A stretch of 64,000 bases of DNA from Botryosphaeria dothidea. Lineage: Eukaryota > Ascomycota > Dothideomycetes > Botryosphaeriales > Botryosphaeriaceae. The notes below the pieces were generated by a model, which was not told where the DNA came from, made no database searches, and worked only from the letters and a program-made list of their open reading frames with translations. The stretch is taken from NCBI GenBank assembly GCA_011503125.2, contig WWBZ02000007.1:1612001-1676000 (forward strand), given 5' to 3'. Of this stretch, positions 22,498-33,700 are shown one piece after another. Position 1 is the first letter of the stretch. Each line of letters opens with the position of its first letter. The position numbers were made by a program, and so were the translations under genes.

Positions 22498-24525
22498 CTA
22501 GATCAACAAGAAATCCCAACCCTTCTGGTGCATCACGTCCCGCCAGTGGACGCTCCGCTTGTCACCCCTGGATAGGTTGTCGTCATTGATGGCCCAAACA
22601 TCCTTCAGGAGCTCCCTGATACGGCCAAAAGAGCCGACCTCGGCGGGTTCTCCCATAAGTGCGGCGCGCTCTGCAAACATGGACCGGAAAGCCGAGCCCT
22701 CGAGCGAGTAAGATCCCGCAATGAGGAGCGGCCAGACCAGAGAGCGGTCGAAGCCCTCGGGTCCGGCGGGAATGAAGCTCATCGCCTCGGTCAGCTGATC
22801 CACCAGGCTCACGCTTGTGGGGGACTGCCGATCAAAGTCGGGAACTAAGCTGCAGAGGTAGATGCGTGCCGCAATGCGGAAGACGGTCGTCATGTTCGAC
22901 TTCAGCTGCTTCGGACGAATGGCACCCGTCGACGAGTAGCAGTTGGCAAGCGGGACCGAGGACTGCTCAGTGAGGTTGATCTGGTCGCCGAGCAGCTTGA
23001 TGTGCGCGCACAGCGTGACATCATCCATGTTCTCCATCTTCACCGCTTCGAGGCATGCAATCTCGGAAATCAAGTACATAATCCGATCGTCGCAGCCCAT
23101 GAGCTCGGCGAGTCCGGTCGGTGAGCTGGCCAACATCTTCTCGCGGTAGCAGTGCGCGAAGAGCGGGGACCTCCCAAGCATGGTCGCGCCAAGGATATCG
23201 ATCCAGGAGGCAAGAGTCATGTTGAACGGCGGCTGCGCGTGGGGCTCTCCGTTCAAAGCGAGCAGGTGTTGAGGAAGCTCGAGCTTCTCAATCAAGCTCT
23301 GTGCGGCCTGGAAGTGCGAGTGCCACGGAATGTCGGGGAGCGAGTCATCGGGGCGGCCGACGGCGCACTGGAAGAAGATCATGGCAAGAGCCGCTTCCAG
23401 AATTTGCATGTGGTCGGTGTCTCGCCCGAGAGCCTCACACAATTCCGAGATGGTCTGGTAGCGGTGGCGCACAATGTCGTTGTCAATCTGCTCGCCCTCG
23501 AGATGCTCAGAGTTCTTCAGGTGCTGAGCAGCGATAGAAAGGCAGCAGTGCAGATAACACTTGTTGGACTCGAGCGCGGGAAGAACGACATCTGAACGAG
23601 CTGAACCGTGCTGGTTGACCTCCAAAATCGGGAAAATCAGGCGAAGCACCTTGTCAATGAAATGATTGAGCAAGTGCTGGTCGCCCTCCTCGACTTGGAT
23701 GGTCGCCTGGTGCGAGGGAGTAAATGGTCCGTGCGGAAAATCGAAAAAATTGAAGTCAAGAGGCTCTTCGGTGAACTCCTCCTTTTGCTCGAAGAAATCC
23801 TGCTGGACCCAGTTTTCCGGGCACACCGAAAGGCCACTGAGCGCGGGCGGCTGGAAGGTGCTGAAGGTCGAGATGGTGGAATCCCTTCGGGTCGGGATGT
23901 CATTGACGAACATTTGTCGCTCCGTCTTGATGTCGACCTCGTAAGGCGGAAACTGCTGGAACTGGTGGTAGGAGTCGTACATTGGCTGGGGCATCCCGAC
24001 GGAGTAGATGTGCGGGGGCGAAACATGGTTAAAGTCGCCGGAAAATTGTGAATCGATGGATGCCGCGCGAGTCTTGGAGTGGCCGTCGGAGTAGGTGTCG
24101 GAGGTCGGCAGGGAATGGCAAAGGCTCGGAGGAGTGTTGGGGTTGAGCGGGATGGCTTGCGACGACTTCTCGTTGAGCTTGGTGCGCTTGATGATGTTCT
24201 TGATCTTTTCCTTGTGGGCGCGACGGTGCTCGTTGTTGCTCCACCACATGGGCCTCTTGTATTCGCACTGGAGACCGAGGTGTCGGCAAGCTTTGCAGGA
24301 TGGCTTTCCCTCATCGCACTTCTTCCTACGTAATCGACATGTGAAACAGCCTATAGGCAGGGTCAGCGCTACACGCCGCGACGCGACAGCAACAACGAGA
24401 ACAGGGTACGTACCGGTGCGCGATCTCCTATGCATCTTCGTCGAAGACTGTTTTGCGCTCGCGGCCATGTTGGTGCCAACCATGGTGGTGGAGGGTTTCG
24501 AGACGGACGCCGATGTGGCAGACAT
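22498..24525 (-). CDS. Zn(II)2Cys6 fungal transcription factor
   Basis: Fungal-specific DNA-binding regulator, 654 aa, from two exons (24414-24525 and 22498-24350). The binuclear zinc cluster is complete after splicing: C39, C42, C49, C56, C59 and C66 in CFTCRLRRKKC...CKACRHLGLQC, with standard CX2CX6CX6CX2CX6C spacing. A basic linker follows (KRPMWWSNNEHRR, KEKIKNIIKRTKLNEK). The remainder looks like the helical fungal-specific regulatory domain (Fungal_trans_2 type). The 63-bp intron ends one residue before the first zinc ligand. It is in frame and stop-free, so an unspliced form would carry 21 extra residues at the edge of the zinc cluster. Target genes cannot be inferred. Neighbours do not form an obvious pathway. 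Confidence 0.88.
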   Translation of the reverse strand: MSATSASVSKPSTTMVGTNMAASAKQSSTKMHRRSRTGTYPVLVVAVASRRVALTLPIGCFTCRLRRKKCDEGKPSCKACRHLGLQCEYKRPMWWSNNEHRRAHKEKIKNIIKRTKLNEKSSQAIPLNPNTPPSLCHSLPTSDTYSDGHSKTRAASIDSQFSGDFNHVSPPHIYSVGMPQPMYDSYHQFQQFPPYEVDIKTERQMFVNDIPTRRDSTISTFSTFQPPALSGLSVCPENWVQQDFFEQKEEFTEEPLDFNFFDFPHGPFTPSHQATIQVEEGDQHLLNHFIDKVLRLIFPILEVNQHGSARSDVVLPALESNKCYLHCCLSIAAQHLKNSEHLEGEQIDNDIVRHRYQTISELCEALGRDTDHMQILEAALAMIFFQCAVGRPDDSLPDIPWHSHFQAAQSLIEKLELPQHLLALNGEPHAQPPFNMTLASWIDILGATMLGRSPLFAHCYREKMLASSPTGLAELMGCDDRIMYLISEIACLEAVKMENMDDVTLCAHIKLLGDQINLTEQSSVPLANCYSSTGAIRPKQLKSNMTTVFRIAARIYLCSLVPDFDRQSPTSVSLVDQLTEAMSFIPAGPEGFDRSLVWPLLIAGSYSLEGSAFRSMFAERAALMGEPAEVGSFGRIRELLKDVWAINDDNLSRGDKRSVHWRDVMHQKGWDFLLI

Positions 24526-27500
24526 CGGGAAGTACTGGGACGGTGTTTATAAGAAGCCGATAAAACAATGCAATGCGCAATGCCACTAATGCACGGCGGG
24601 AGGGATCCGTAAGGGACAGTGAGGATCAAGCGGAACACTATTAGATTAATGATTGAAAACCAAAGTCTGACCCGCGGACTCTGGACTGGAGGTAAGAGAA
24701 ACGAAAAAGAGGGCAAATTATTCAGGCCGATGCTGCTGCCTTCCTAGGACGGAGCGGGCGAGTAACTTATATGTTCCTGAAAGCGTGCAAAAGGCAGCTA
24801 ATAGCTCCACATCTATTCTTAGAGGCCTGCAGCGGGTTAGCTCCGGAGGCTGGGAAAACAAGCCCGAGTGCCATGAAGGAGGGGTGCAGGCGTCCGCGAT
24901 TGGTGGTAAACGGATGGTTGGTTGCTCGTCACCCAAGCCCGGGCCACATGCACGAATGCACGCTATTTTTGAGAGCCGCCGCGGCGAGCCCGCATCTGGC
25001 CCAAGCTCGAAAGAGGGGTACGCTGGGTCGGCGGACAGCTATCGACGGGCTATCTTCCCTGGGCAGATCCGCCAAGGCAGGGTGCGGAGGAGAAACGAGA
25101 TAGAGTTTAGGGCGGCAGGCCTCCAGGGAAGGGATCCCGCTTGGGGCATTTGCGGGAAAAAATGTCGTGATAGTGATCTTGCTTTCTTGGCTTTCGCTTG
25201 AGTGGCTGCCAGCAACAGGATGCATCAGGGGAATACTTGCAGCGTGCGCTGAGGGCTTAGCGGGCCGCCCGTTACTCGAGATGATCAGTGACGATCACAA
25301 CGCATGAATATTGCCAATGCGGACGCCAATGACGCTGCCGCTGTCACTGCGTGCTGTACCACGGCGCGAGAGCGTCAGCGGCCGAAGGAGGAAGGCCGTC
25401 TGCTCCGTGAGACGTCGGGGCGGCCCTGAGGAGCACGACCGAGTCGCCGACCCGCGCTCTGGAGCCAGACCGACAGAGTTCGCGCGGACACAGCATCTGG
25501 ACCATCCAAGACAGCGGAACATCGCGCGGTGCGGTTGGGGAAGGAGGTTGGGCTTGGAAGGCGTACAAGAGCAGATTGGTGCAACGTTACGACGATATCG
25601 GCCATGGGCTTGGATCCGGCAGGACCAGGCGACATCTTCCCAGCCATGGCAGGCGTCGTCGGCTGGAACTCCGTGGTATTCCCAGCAATCGCTGGGTGCA
25701 GCGCGATGTGATGGTGGTGCGTGGTGCATGACAAGCTCTCGCTCCGCTAGTTTAGGCTGGGGACCATGCGCCTCGGGCGCTGCCGTCTCTGCCAATCGCG
25801 CAGCCCAACGTTATGTGGGGTGCAAGGACAGAGATTGAGCTGGCAGGGACTAGGGTCCACTCGCACCGGTCGGCGCATTTTCGACAAAAATAAAGACGAC
25901 TAAATGCCTCAATCGGGCGAGCAGTGGTGAGCTAATTAGCCGCCGACTTCCACCATAATTAGCCCGCACCGCTCGACTACAGCGACCAGGGCAGCTGCGG
26001 GCGCTGATTGGTTCCCGATAAAATTTCCTAATATGCCCGGCTGACCTCGACTGGCGAATGCGAGCTGAGAGATACGTACCCACCTGACTCGAGGCCTCCC
26101 GTGACGGTGGTAAATTGGAGACGACTTCCGAAGCGGTCGACTCATCGCCCGAGTGACTCAGTGGGCGCTCTTGTCGCGGCTGCTGTGGCTACTCGACAAA
26201 ATCCTGCTGGGAAGCCTCACTGTTGAGAGCTTCGCGGAGCGACTCTCGGAGGAGAAAATAGGCGCAGTGGTCTGATGGCGAATAGAGCAACGAAGAGGCA
26301 GAATGGCGGGGTGCGCTGGCACCCGACATGGGATCCATGGACAGCACAATCTCCGAGCGAACGCTTCTTTTGCTGCCAACCGTTCTTGCTTGACGAGTGC
26401 TGCTGCGTGACTGCACGATCAGAGCGAAGCATGCGCACGGAAGTGGACGGCGAGGCGACGATACACAGCAGAGAGTCAAGTCACGGCGGTGGAGCACGCA
26501 GAGCGTCGTCGTACCCGTGGCCCGGCGGAGCTGCTGGCAATCCTCTCCATCGACGCCCCGCCGAACAGAATTTTTCCTGTTGTGGTGGCACTGTGTGGAT
26601 AGAAGTGGACTGGGCCGCATAGGGTGTGCGGTCATGTGAGAAGATGGAGGAGGCGTTCGCAGGCTGGTTGGCCGCTCGCGTGGTCACCGCCGTCGGCTTC
26701 GGAGCTCGGGCGGTGCAACGTGAAGGAGCGGTCTGAACGTCTGGACCCGAGGCTCTGGTGAAGACGACGTCGTCACAGGTGCGCGCGGGCGAGCGGTGGT
26801 ACGCAGGCCACGGTGGAAATTGGGTTCGGGCGTGGTGTTTGATTGAGGTCGTCGGGTCGATATTATTGACGCGGACAGCAGCAGCTTGCTGCGGAAGCGG
26901 GAGCAGCAGCGCGCACAGATGCCTGAGGCGTGGACGTCTGCGCTGCGCTGCGCTGCACAGTGTGCTGTCGAGTCGCCGGCTCGGGGAAGTTGCTTCCGGC
27001 ATGACGCAGGCACGGCGGCGGGCGTTCTTGCGCGCAGCTCGCTTGGCCGCTCCCCCCAGCCGCACGCTCGCACGCTCGCTCGTCGAGGCCACCAGTATTG
27101 CTGCCCTACGCACCCAACGCCCCTTTTGCGGTCTGGCAAAATTTCGCCGGCCACGCGGGGCAGCGGCACCCGCGCGTTGAGATCAGATCAAGAGACGGCC
27201 TATCAGCAGCGGGCCGCCGTCCAAGATCCAAGGTCACGCAAGCACGGCGAGCTACCAGACACCCAGACTCGGCGGCCGTTGGTGATCCGCTCGCGCCACC
27301 TCTCGACCGCAGCCCGCCAGCCAGCCTCCCGTCGTCGGCGGCCGCCTCGCCCGCCCTTGCGCGCGCGCCGGAGCGGACATGGCACGAGTCGCACACACGA
27401 AGTTCCAATGTTCCATGGTTCCATGGATCGCGCATCGCATGCGCATGTATATGTAGTGACACAGGAGCAGCTGGCAGAAAACGGGAAGGCCATGGCAGCC

Positions 27501-28117
27501 ACGCTGCACGCCTCGCACGCTCCTCGTCGTCCCGCGTCTGTCGTGCCGAAGCGAGACGGCCCTTCCTGAGGATCCCGGAGCCTTGGCGCGTGATGGCCGC
27601 TATTAATACGTAGCAAAACGCCCCCGATCAGGCAATGGGGCGCTACAGCCTCACAGGGCCCGGCGAATGGCAGCGCGCTGCGGGGATCTTGCTTGTGCTG
27701 CCCTATTTAAGCGCCGACTCGAGCGCCCACTCAACGCCCGCAGCGCGCGTCGCCCGCGCGCATTGGCGGAGCGCCGTGCTTGGGCAACGCTTCCGTGCTG
27801 CCCGCCGCATTCCACTGGCCACCGCCCATGTGCGTGCGAAAGTGCTCCCGCCCATGCCACCACACCGTATCGCCCGCCCGCGCGCGATTGGCAGGCCCGC
27901 CGTCTCATCCATCCTCCTGTTTGACATACTAAAACCCACGATAGCGCCCACCGCCCGCAGGACCCGTATACGTGTTTCCGTCTTGCTTGCCCTCGCTCCG
28001 TGACCCATGTAGATCTGCGCTCGAAGAAAAGCCCTGCTCCCGACTAACTCACCGGTCCACGTAGCCACCAAGCTCTCTTCTCTTCACCAGCCCGCGCGGC
28101 GCCCTGCCTTCAACACC
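24526..28117. other. Long GC-rich non-coding region
   Basis: About 3.6 kb without a supportable gene, between the 5' ends of the Zn(II)2Cys6 factor (-) and the SAM-PH gene (+), so it is a divergent upstream region. Long overlapping frames on both strands at 25.3-25.8 and 26.5-27.9 kb reflect high GC and lack domains. Near the right end, TATTTAA at about 27704-27710 could be a TATA element. A long untranslated leader or a non-coding transcript is possible. Confidence 0.45.
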
Positions 28118-30722
28118 ATGGTATGTCTTCCGCCCGCTGAACGCCGCCCCAGCTACCCTGACCTCGCCATGCAGGAGGCGCAAACTCCCATCACGCCGCT
28201 GCCCCCCGGCGTTGAGATGTTCCAGCGCGGCAAGACGCAGCCGTTCTTTGCTGTCCGCTCCGATAAGCCCCGGCCCGTTTCCGAGGCCACCGAGATCTTT
28301 GACACCGACTTTGAGGACGACTCGAGCGAGTTCGAGGAGGACGCCCAGTCGCCCAAGTTCAGCTTTGAATCTGTAAGTAGGCCCCCAGTCCCCCGCCGCA
28401 CCGCGCTGACCGGCGCAGAATGACAGCAGAAAGAGCCAGACGACAATATCAACCTACGATGAGGTGCCGACGCCGCACTCGAGTCGGCAATTCTACTTCG
28501 ATCTCCACCAGCACATGCAGGAGATCAAGCCCGTGGATGGACCGAGGGGCCCCCATCTCTTTCGCTCCTCTCTGTCTTCGGCCGAATTCAACTACGAGTA
28601 CGCGCTGCAGATGTCTCCCCTAGTGCCAAAGCATTCGCCGCCCAGAGCCGAGACCGCCTTCCGAGCCGAAACCGCTTTCAGGGACGAGCCGACGCCGGTT
28701 CCCTACGCTTATTCGTACGACCCACAAGACGACTCCGACCACGATGACGGGGATGAGTCCGACGTCCGCTTCTGGTCCGCGCAACTGGTTGCGTCGTGGA
28801 TGGCAAGTCTGGGCTTCGAAGATGCAATTATTGAGAAGTTCGAGAAGCACGATATCACTGGCGCTGTGCTTCTCGACATGCAGTTTGAGGACCTAAAGGA
28901 GTTGGAGATTCCCTCTTTCGGCAAGAGGCATCAGCTGTGGAACCACATCGACGCGCTCAGGGGCAATGATGGCCGAGTCAGCCCCGTCCCCACTCCATTC
29001 CAGGACATCAGCCGGCCCCCCACAGGCATCAATCGGTCGCGCAGCACTCGCGACCACTCGCGTCCTCGTGATAAGTCGCGCAATCGTGACCGGTCGAGGT
29101 CACGGCACCCCCGTGGTGATTGTGAAGAGGGTAACGACGAGCCGACAACACCCGGTGGCAACCGTAAGAGAAGAGCGCGCAAGCACAGACACGGCGACGA
29201 CGTCATCACTCCAGCCGAATCTGTGTCCATTGTAGCTATTGAGCAACTTCTGCCTAAGCCTCATAAGTGCGCGAAGGGCGAACGCTGTCACAAGTGGAGG
29301 AAACAACAACGACTGTATCAGCGGCTACAGCAAGAGCATGGTTTCCCCATTTCTCCCGAGAAAGGCGGTCACATTTTCATCGCTGGGGACCCGGGCAACG
29401 CTGGTGCTGCAAACAAAGTTGTTGACAATGTGTACCGCCCTACTTCTGACGCCCAGCCTTCAGTCGTTGCTTCTTCTGATCTTCTCGGTCCTGGTCAATT
29501 GCCTGAGTTCGTCCAGCCTACCGAGGAATCACTGCGTTGTGTTGAGTCGCGCGATCCTCAAGAAAATGTGAAGCAATTCTTGAACTTGCAACACATGGAG
29601 CCGCCGCAGATGCAGCACTACCAAGACGAGCGCTCCACCACACCCCCTCTGGAAATGTTCCCTCCTCTCCAGCCCCCGCAAGAGATACAGCCCTCCAACC
29701 CCAATCTGAGGAGCTTGCCAAAGCTCCAGATTCCGCGCTCGAATTCTGTGCAGCCTTATTACACTCCCCAGCAAGTCCATCCCGGCGAATACGTCAACAC
29801 GTTCTCTCCCTGCCGTACCGCCAACGCTTCTCCTGGTCTCTACCGCTTTGGTACTCCTGCATCGGAGATGGACGTTCCGGTGACACACGTGAGTCTTGGT
29901 CCTGTGTCGCGTGATGTGAGCCAGTCGGTGCCGCCAAGTATGCAATATCGCGATCCGATTCAGCGCAGCAGCAACCTTTCGCGTGCTACTGATTGGCAGC
30001 GTCCCTCGTTTGCGTTGCCACCGGTGCATGAGGGAGAAGTGTTCAGCCCCCATTCTGATCCAGAATACTCCGCGACGACGCTGCGAGACAGCGCCTCCGG
30101 TCAACAAAGTCTGTCTGGCGAATCGCAGGCGCTGAGGGACCATCAGCAAGCCAAGCGCTCTACGGCTTCATCATCTGCATCAGACAACTTAAAGCAAAAC
30201 TTGCTGGCGCGTTATGAGGCGCAGCACGCTCACGCTCACCCAGAGTATGCAGGTGTCAATCACGCTGGTTGGATGAAGAAGCGCCGGACTCGACTGCTGC
30301 GGCACGAGTGGCAAGATCAGCACTTCCGTCTTACTGGCACGCGACTTGCCATGCACGCCTCTGATGTGCCTGAAGCGATGGCACTCAATACTATCGACGT
30401 CGATGAGTATGCCGTTGCATGCAGCTCGCTTGCGTCCAACAAGCTGGCTGCGAAACTCAGAGGCCTCAAACTCGCCAACAAGAAGGAAGGTGAAGGCAGT
30501 GGTCCGCCCGGGGCAGCCTTCACCTTCCAGCTCGTCCCAACCGGTCCGCCGGACGCGGAGAAGCGCGTGGTCAAGAAAGCAGTAGCGCACGGCAAGACCC
30601 ACCACTTTGCAGTCAAGACGCGCGATGAGCGCATTGACTGGATGCGCGAGCTCATGCTGGCCAAGGCGCTCAAAGCCAAGGGTGAAGGTTATGAGGTCGA
30701 GGTCAATGGCAACGCCATCTAA
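28118..30722 (+). CDS. SAM and PH domain protein, Boi-like
   Basis: Likely cell-polarity or membrane-associated scaffold, 835 aa. Exons: 28118-28120, 28172-28372 and 28419-30722. The first exon is only the ATG, followed by GTATGT and a 51-bp intron to M|EAQTPITPLPPG. The intron is in frame and stop-free, so an unspliced start would add 17 residues. A SAM domain lies at about residues 186-251 (FWSAQLVASWMASLGFED..., FGKRHQLWNHIDALRG). An RS-like basic stretch (about 274-300) follows, then a long disordered Pro/Ser/Gln region. A PH domain lies at about 680-825 (HAGWMKKRRTRLLRHEWQDQ at its start, HHFAVKTRDERIDWMRELM at its end). Yeast Boi1/Boi2 also have SAM then PH plus an SH3, which I do not see here. 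Confidence 0.85.
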
Positions 30723-33700
30723 GCGCCCGGCCATGTCTCACCTTCAAGCGCCGCAACGGCCCCACATCTTTCTCTCCTCTTCCCCTTTATCCAAACTATA
30801 CTGACTCGCTTACATTCCGTCTGATTTTCGTCGCTGTCTTGCCGTGACTCTTTTTTCCGTTCGTGTTACAGCTCTATAGTTTTCATTGTTTTCCTTGTTT
30901 CCTTTACTGTGTTTTCAAGCAGATTTGTCTCTGCTGGTCGGCTTTATACCCTTTACGCGTTCTTCTTGGTTTTCCAGTTCTGTGAACTCCAGATGATTAC
31001 CACGACCCGTTACGACTCTCTTCGACCAAAGAAATGGCATTTGATCTCGGGATATCCCTTTTTGTTTTCGGTGACGACCTTTCTTAACTACCTCCACTTC
31101 TGTATATCCATCATACCCCGCTGTTGGCTAAGATTGGTACGAAAGTTATTGGAAGTTTTTATCTATTAGATCAAGCAGGCAATAAAGGCCTAAGAAGGAG
31201 GGAAAAGATCAAAGGATACGTGATGCGGAGGATTTTGAACCTGTTTTCAGTTTGCAGGGAGGGGAGTAGTATTTTGTAGGTAGTGAATTAGATAGTTTTG
31301 CACCGTTGTTCACATCACTTAGCGCAGGTAGCTGGGGAAAAAATCAATGAAGATCTTGAAGAACGCTCCTCGCGGAATTGCGGCACTGCGAATTAGTGGA
31401 TCACAAATTAATTTGGAATAATACTCGATTGCTCCTCTGGTCCGGGATCTAGCCCTGGGAAGACCTCGTGTATCCGCTGTGCCGTTTCTAAGTGCCTCCA
31501 CTAAAAATTTAGCCTGCTCCATGGTGGGAACTGACTTTTTCCTCCTGACATTTATGTAACTGAGACGCACTCCCTTACCTTAGGCACAAAGAAAAATAAA
31601 ATAAGTAAAAAAGTTAAGCATAAATTCATATTAATCCATACGCTCAAAACAGACGCAATATGTTTCCCCAACGGAGCTAGTGGAGTATGAGCAAAGATGG
31701 GCGATCAGTAATAGTGACGAAACTTCAGACAACAGGCAAAATCCTCAAGATTCTGGGTAGAGCCGAGGAATTGAACACTGCGTAGGGAATAGGAGGTTTT
31801 CAACCATAAGTCATGTTCGTTCTCTGCAACCAGGGTATTGATGCTTTTAAGACGGGATATACGATAAAGTATTATTGTGCACGTGTAGTGCCGGACTTTA
31901 TTCTGGTGCTCCTTCCCTGTTCTTTGGCAGGCTGGTACGAGACTAATTCAATTGAGCTTATGGACATAGTTTTCTACTGAATTTCCGTAATATGTCACTA
32001 ATTTTTCAAGTACTTGATTTAAACTCGATCTCAGACGAGGCACAGTACTACTCCGGCGCCTAGTCTCCTTCGAACCCGTCGCTTAAAGTCAAGATATAAA
32101 ATACTTCTCAGCATACTACAGCTTTGAGTTTGATTCAACAAAAATTTTAGTACCACATATCATTGGCATACTTGCTTTTCTAGACAGCTGGAAGGAAAAA
32201 CGCCCGAAAAATGAAGGCGGTGGCAGTTTTTTTTAGATCAAAATGGTGTACCTCTCGAACGATAGCACTCTACACCAACACAACCGTTAGTACAAATGAA
32301 TTCAGAAAATCTTGCGAAGCAGTAGTGCTTAAGCTCGTGCTGTGTATCGTAGAGTGTTGGACCCTTTCATAGGTTGGAACCTAGAAGCTTTCACGGTTAG
32401 AAAGGTCTCAGTCCCACGCAGACACGTGAGAAATATTAAGACCTTATGGTTGATGTTCAGCCAGTCATCATAGGTACAAAAAAATCCAGAATGACTCTCT
32501 ACTTCATCTCGCCAGGCCTTCATCTGCATTGTAACGCTTCCTTCAAGCCCATTCGTTCTTTCCACTTCGACCCCAATTATGGCAAGCACAAAACAGTTCA
32601 TTAAATATGGATTCATGATCGTGGAACCGCTAATACTACTCGACAAACCCCGACTCAGCTCCCGTCCTCAAAACTTGCCGGCTTTGACCTTTCCACTCAG
32701 AATGAAGATTCCAGATGCACCTCAAATGAAATAGAGGGATATTGATGGATGTGGTGCGAAAGGATGATCGATTGAAGAGAGAGTTGGCAGGGGTTGATAT
32801 ACCTAACTGCCAAGCTCTGCTCGTTAAGCGAGCTATTAGAGCTAATCTGCCAATGGTCTTGGAGATATGAGTGAACAAAGAGGACAAAGGGAGAGTCATT
32901 CCAGGCCCATGGCCTCCACTACAGTCCATGCATTCCATCAGATATATTTCGCCATCAAATGACGTCTCGAAGCTGGGAAGCGTTCTAGCGCCCAACTTCC
33001 AAATCCGTCTGGCCTTCAGCGTCGACAACTCCTTTCCGGATCAGCAACATTCGCATTTACCCCATCATGTCATCACCGAGGCTTTGCCCCGCCATCACAT
33101 CAGCTGGAAAATCATCCGTTTCTCGAAACATCGGCTATATGGTTGACTATCGCCACCCCCGCTCCGGGCCTCTATGGATGCGCACTTTACAGCTTCTCCC
33201 CTAAGCCTACACCGAAGTGTCCCGCTATTTTAGACACAGTGTGGACGTGCATGCGTGAGCTTTAGACGATATACCCGAAGAATGAGAAGAGAAGCGAGGC
33301 AAGGGTCCGGGTACAATCAGTGACTGCTTTCTCAAAAGTGAGATCGACGCACCACATGGCATCGGTAGCAAGCCCGAATTTTCTTTTCTCCTACCCCAAT
33401 TTCGGCTTTTGTCAAAGTGAGTGCCCTACGAAATTTGAACTATCATGATATAAATACTGATGAGCTTTGCGGTGAGCTTCCCAGAAACATTTGGATTAAA
33501 CGAAGTGCTGTTGTTGCGAAGAGCAATGCCTTTATTAAATGACGTCGACACTGCGAATTTAAAACCACGAATTAACGTCATGACACCGGTATATAACATT
33601 AGGAATACGTTGAAAAGAGGCTTCCTCACATCAAATCCATCTGCGTTTACAGTTGGCTTCTTCCGTCCCCCAGTTTTACGGTCATCACCAGCCAAGCTTA

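Noticed and set aside
26481..27616. Overlapping frames of 170-227 codons on both strands
   Set aside because: All are Arg/Ala/Pro-rich with no motif or consistent start, as expected by chance at this GC content.
32060..32085. TTCGAACCC resembling a tRNA B box
   Set aside because: No flanking 5-bp T stem, A box or acceptor stem could be drawn on either strand.
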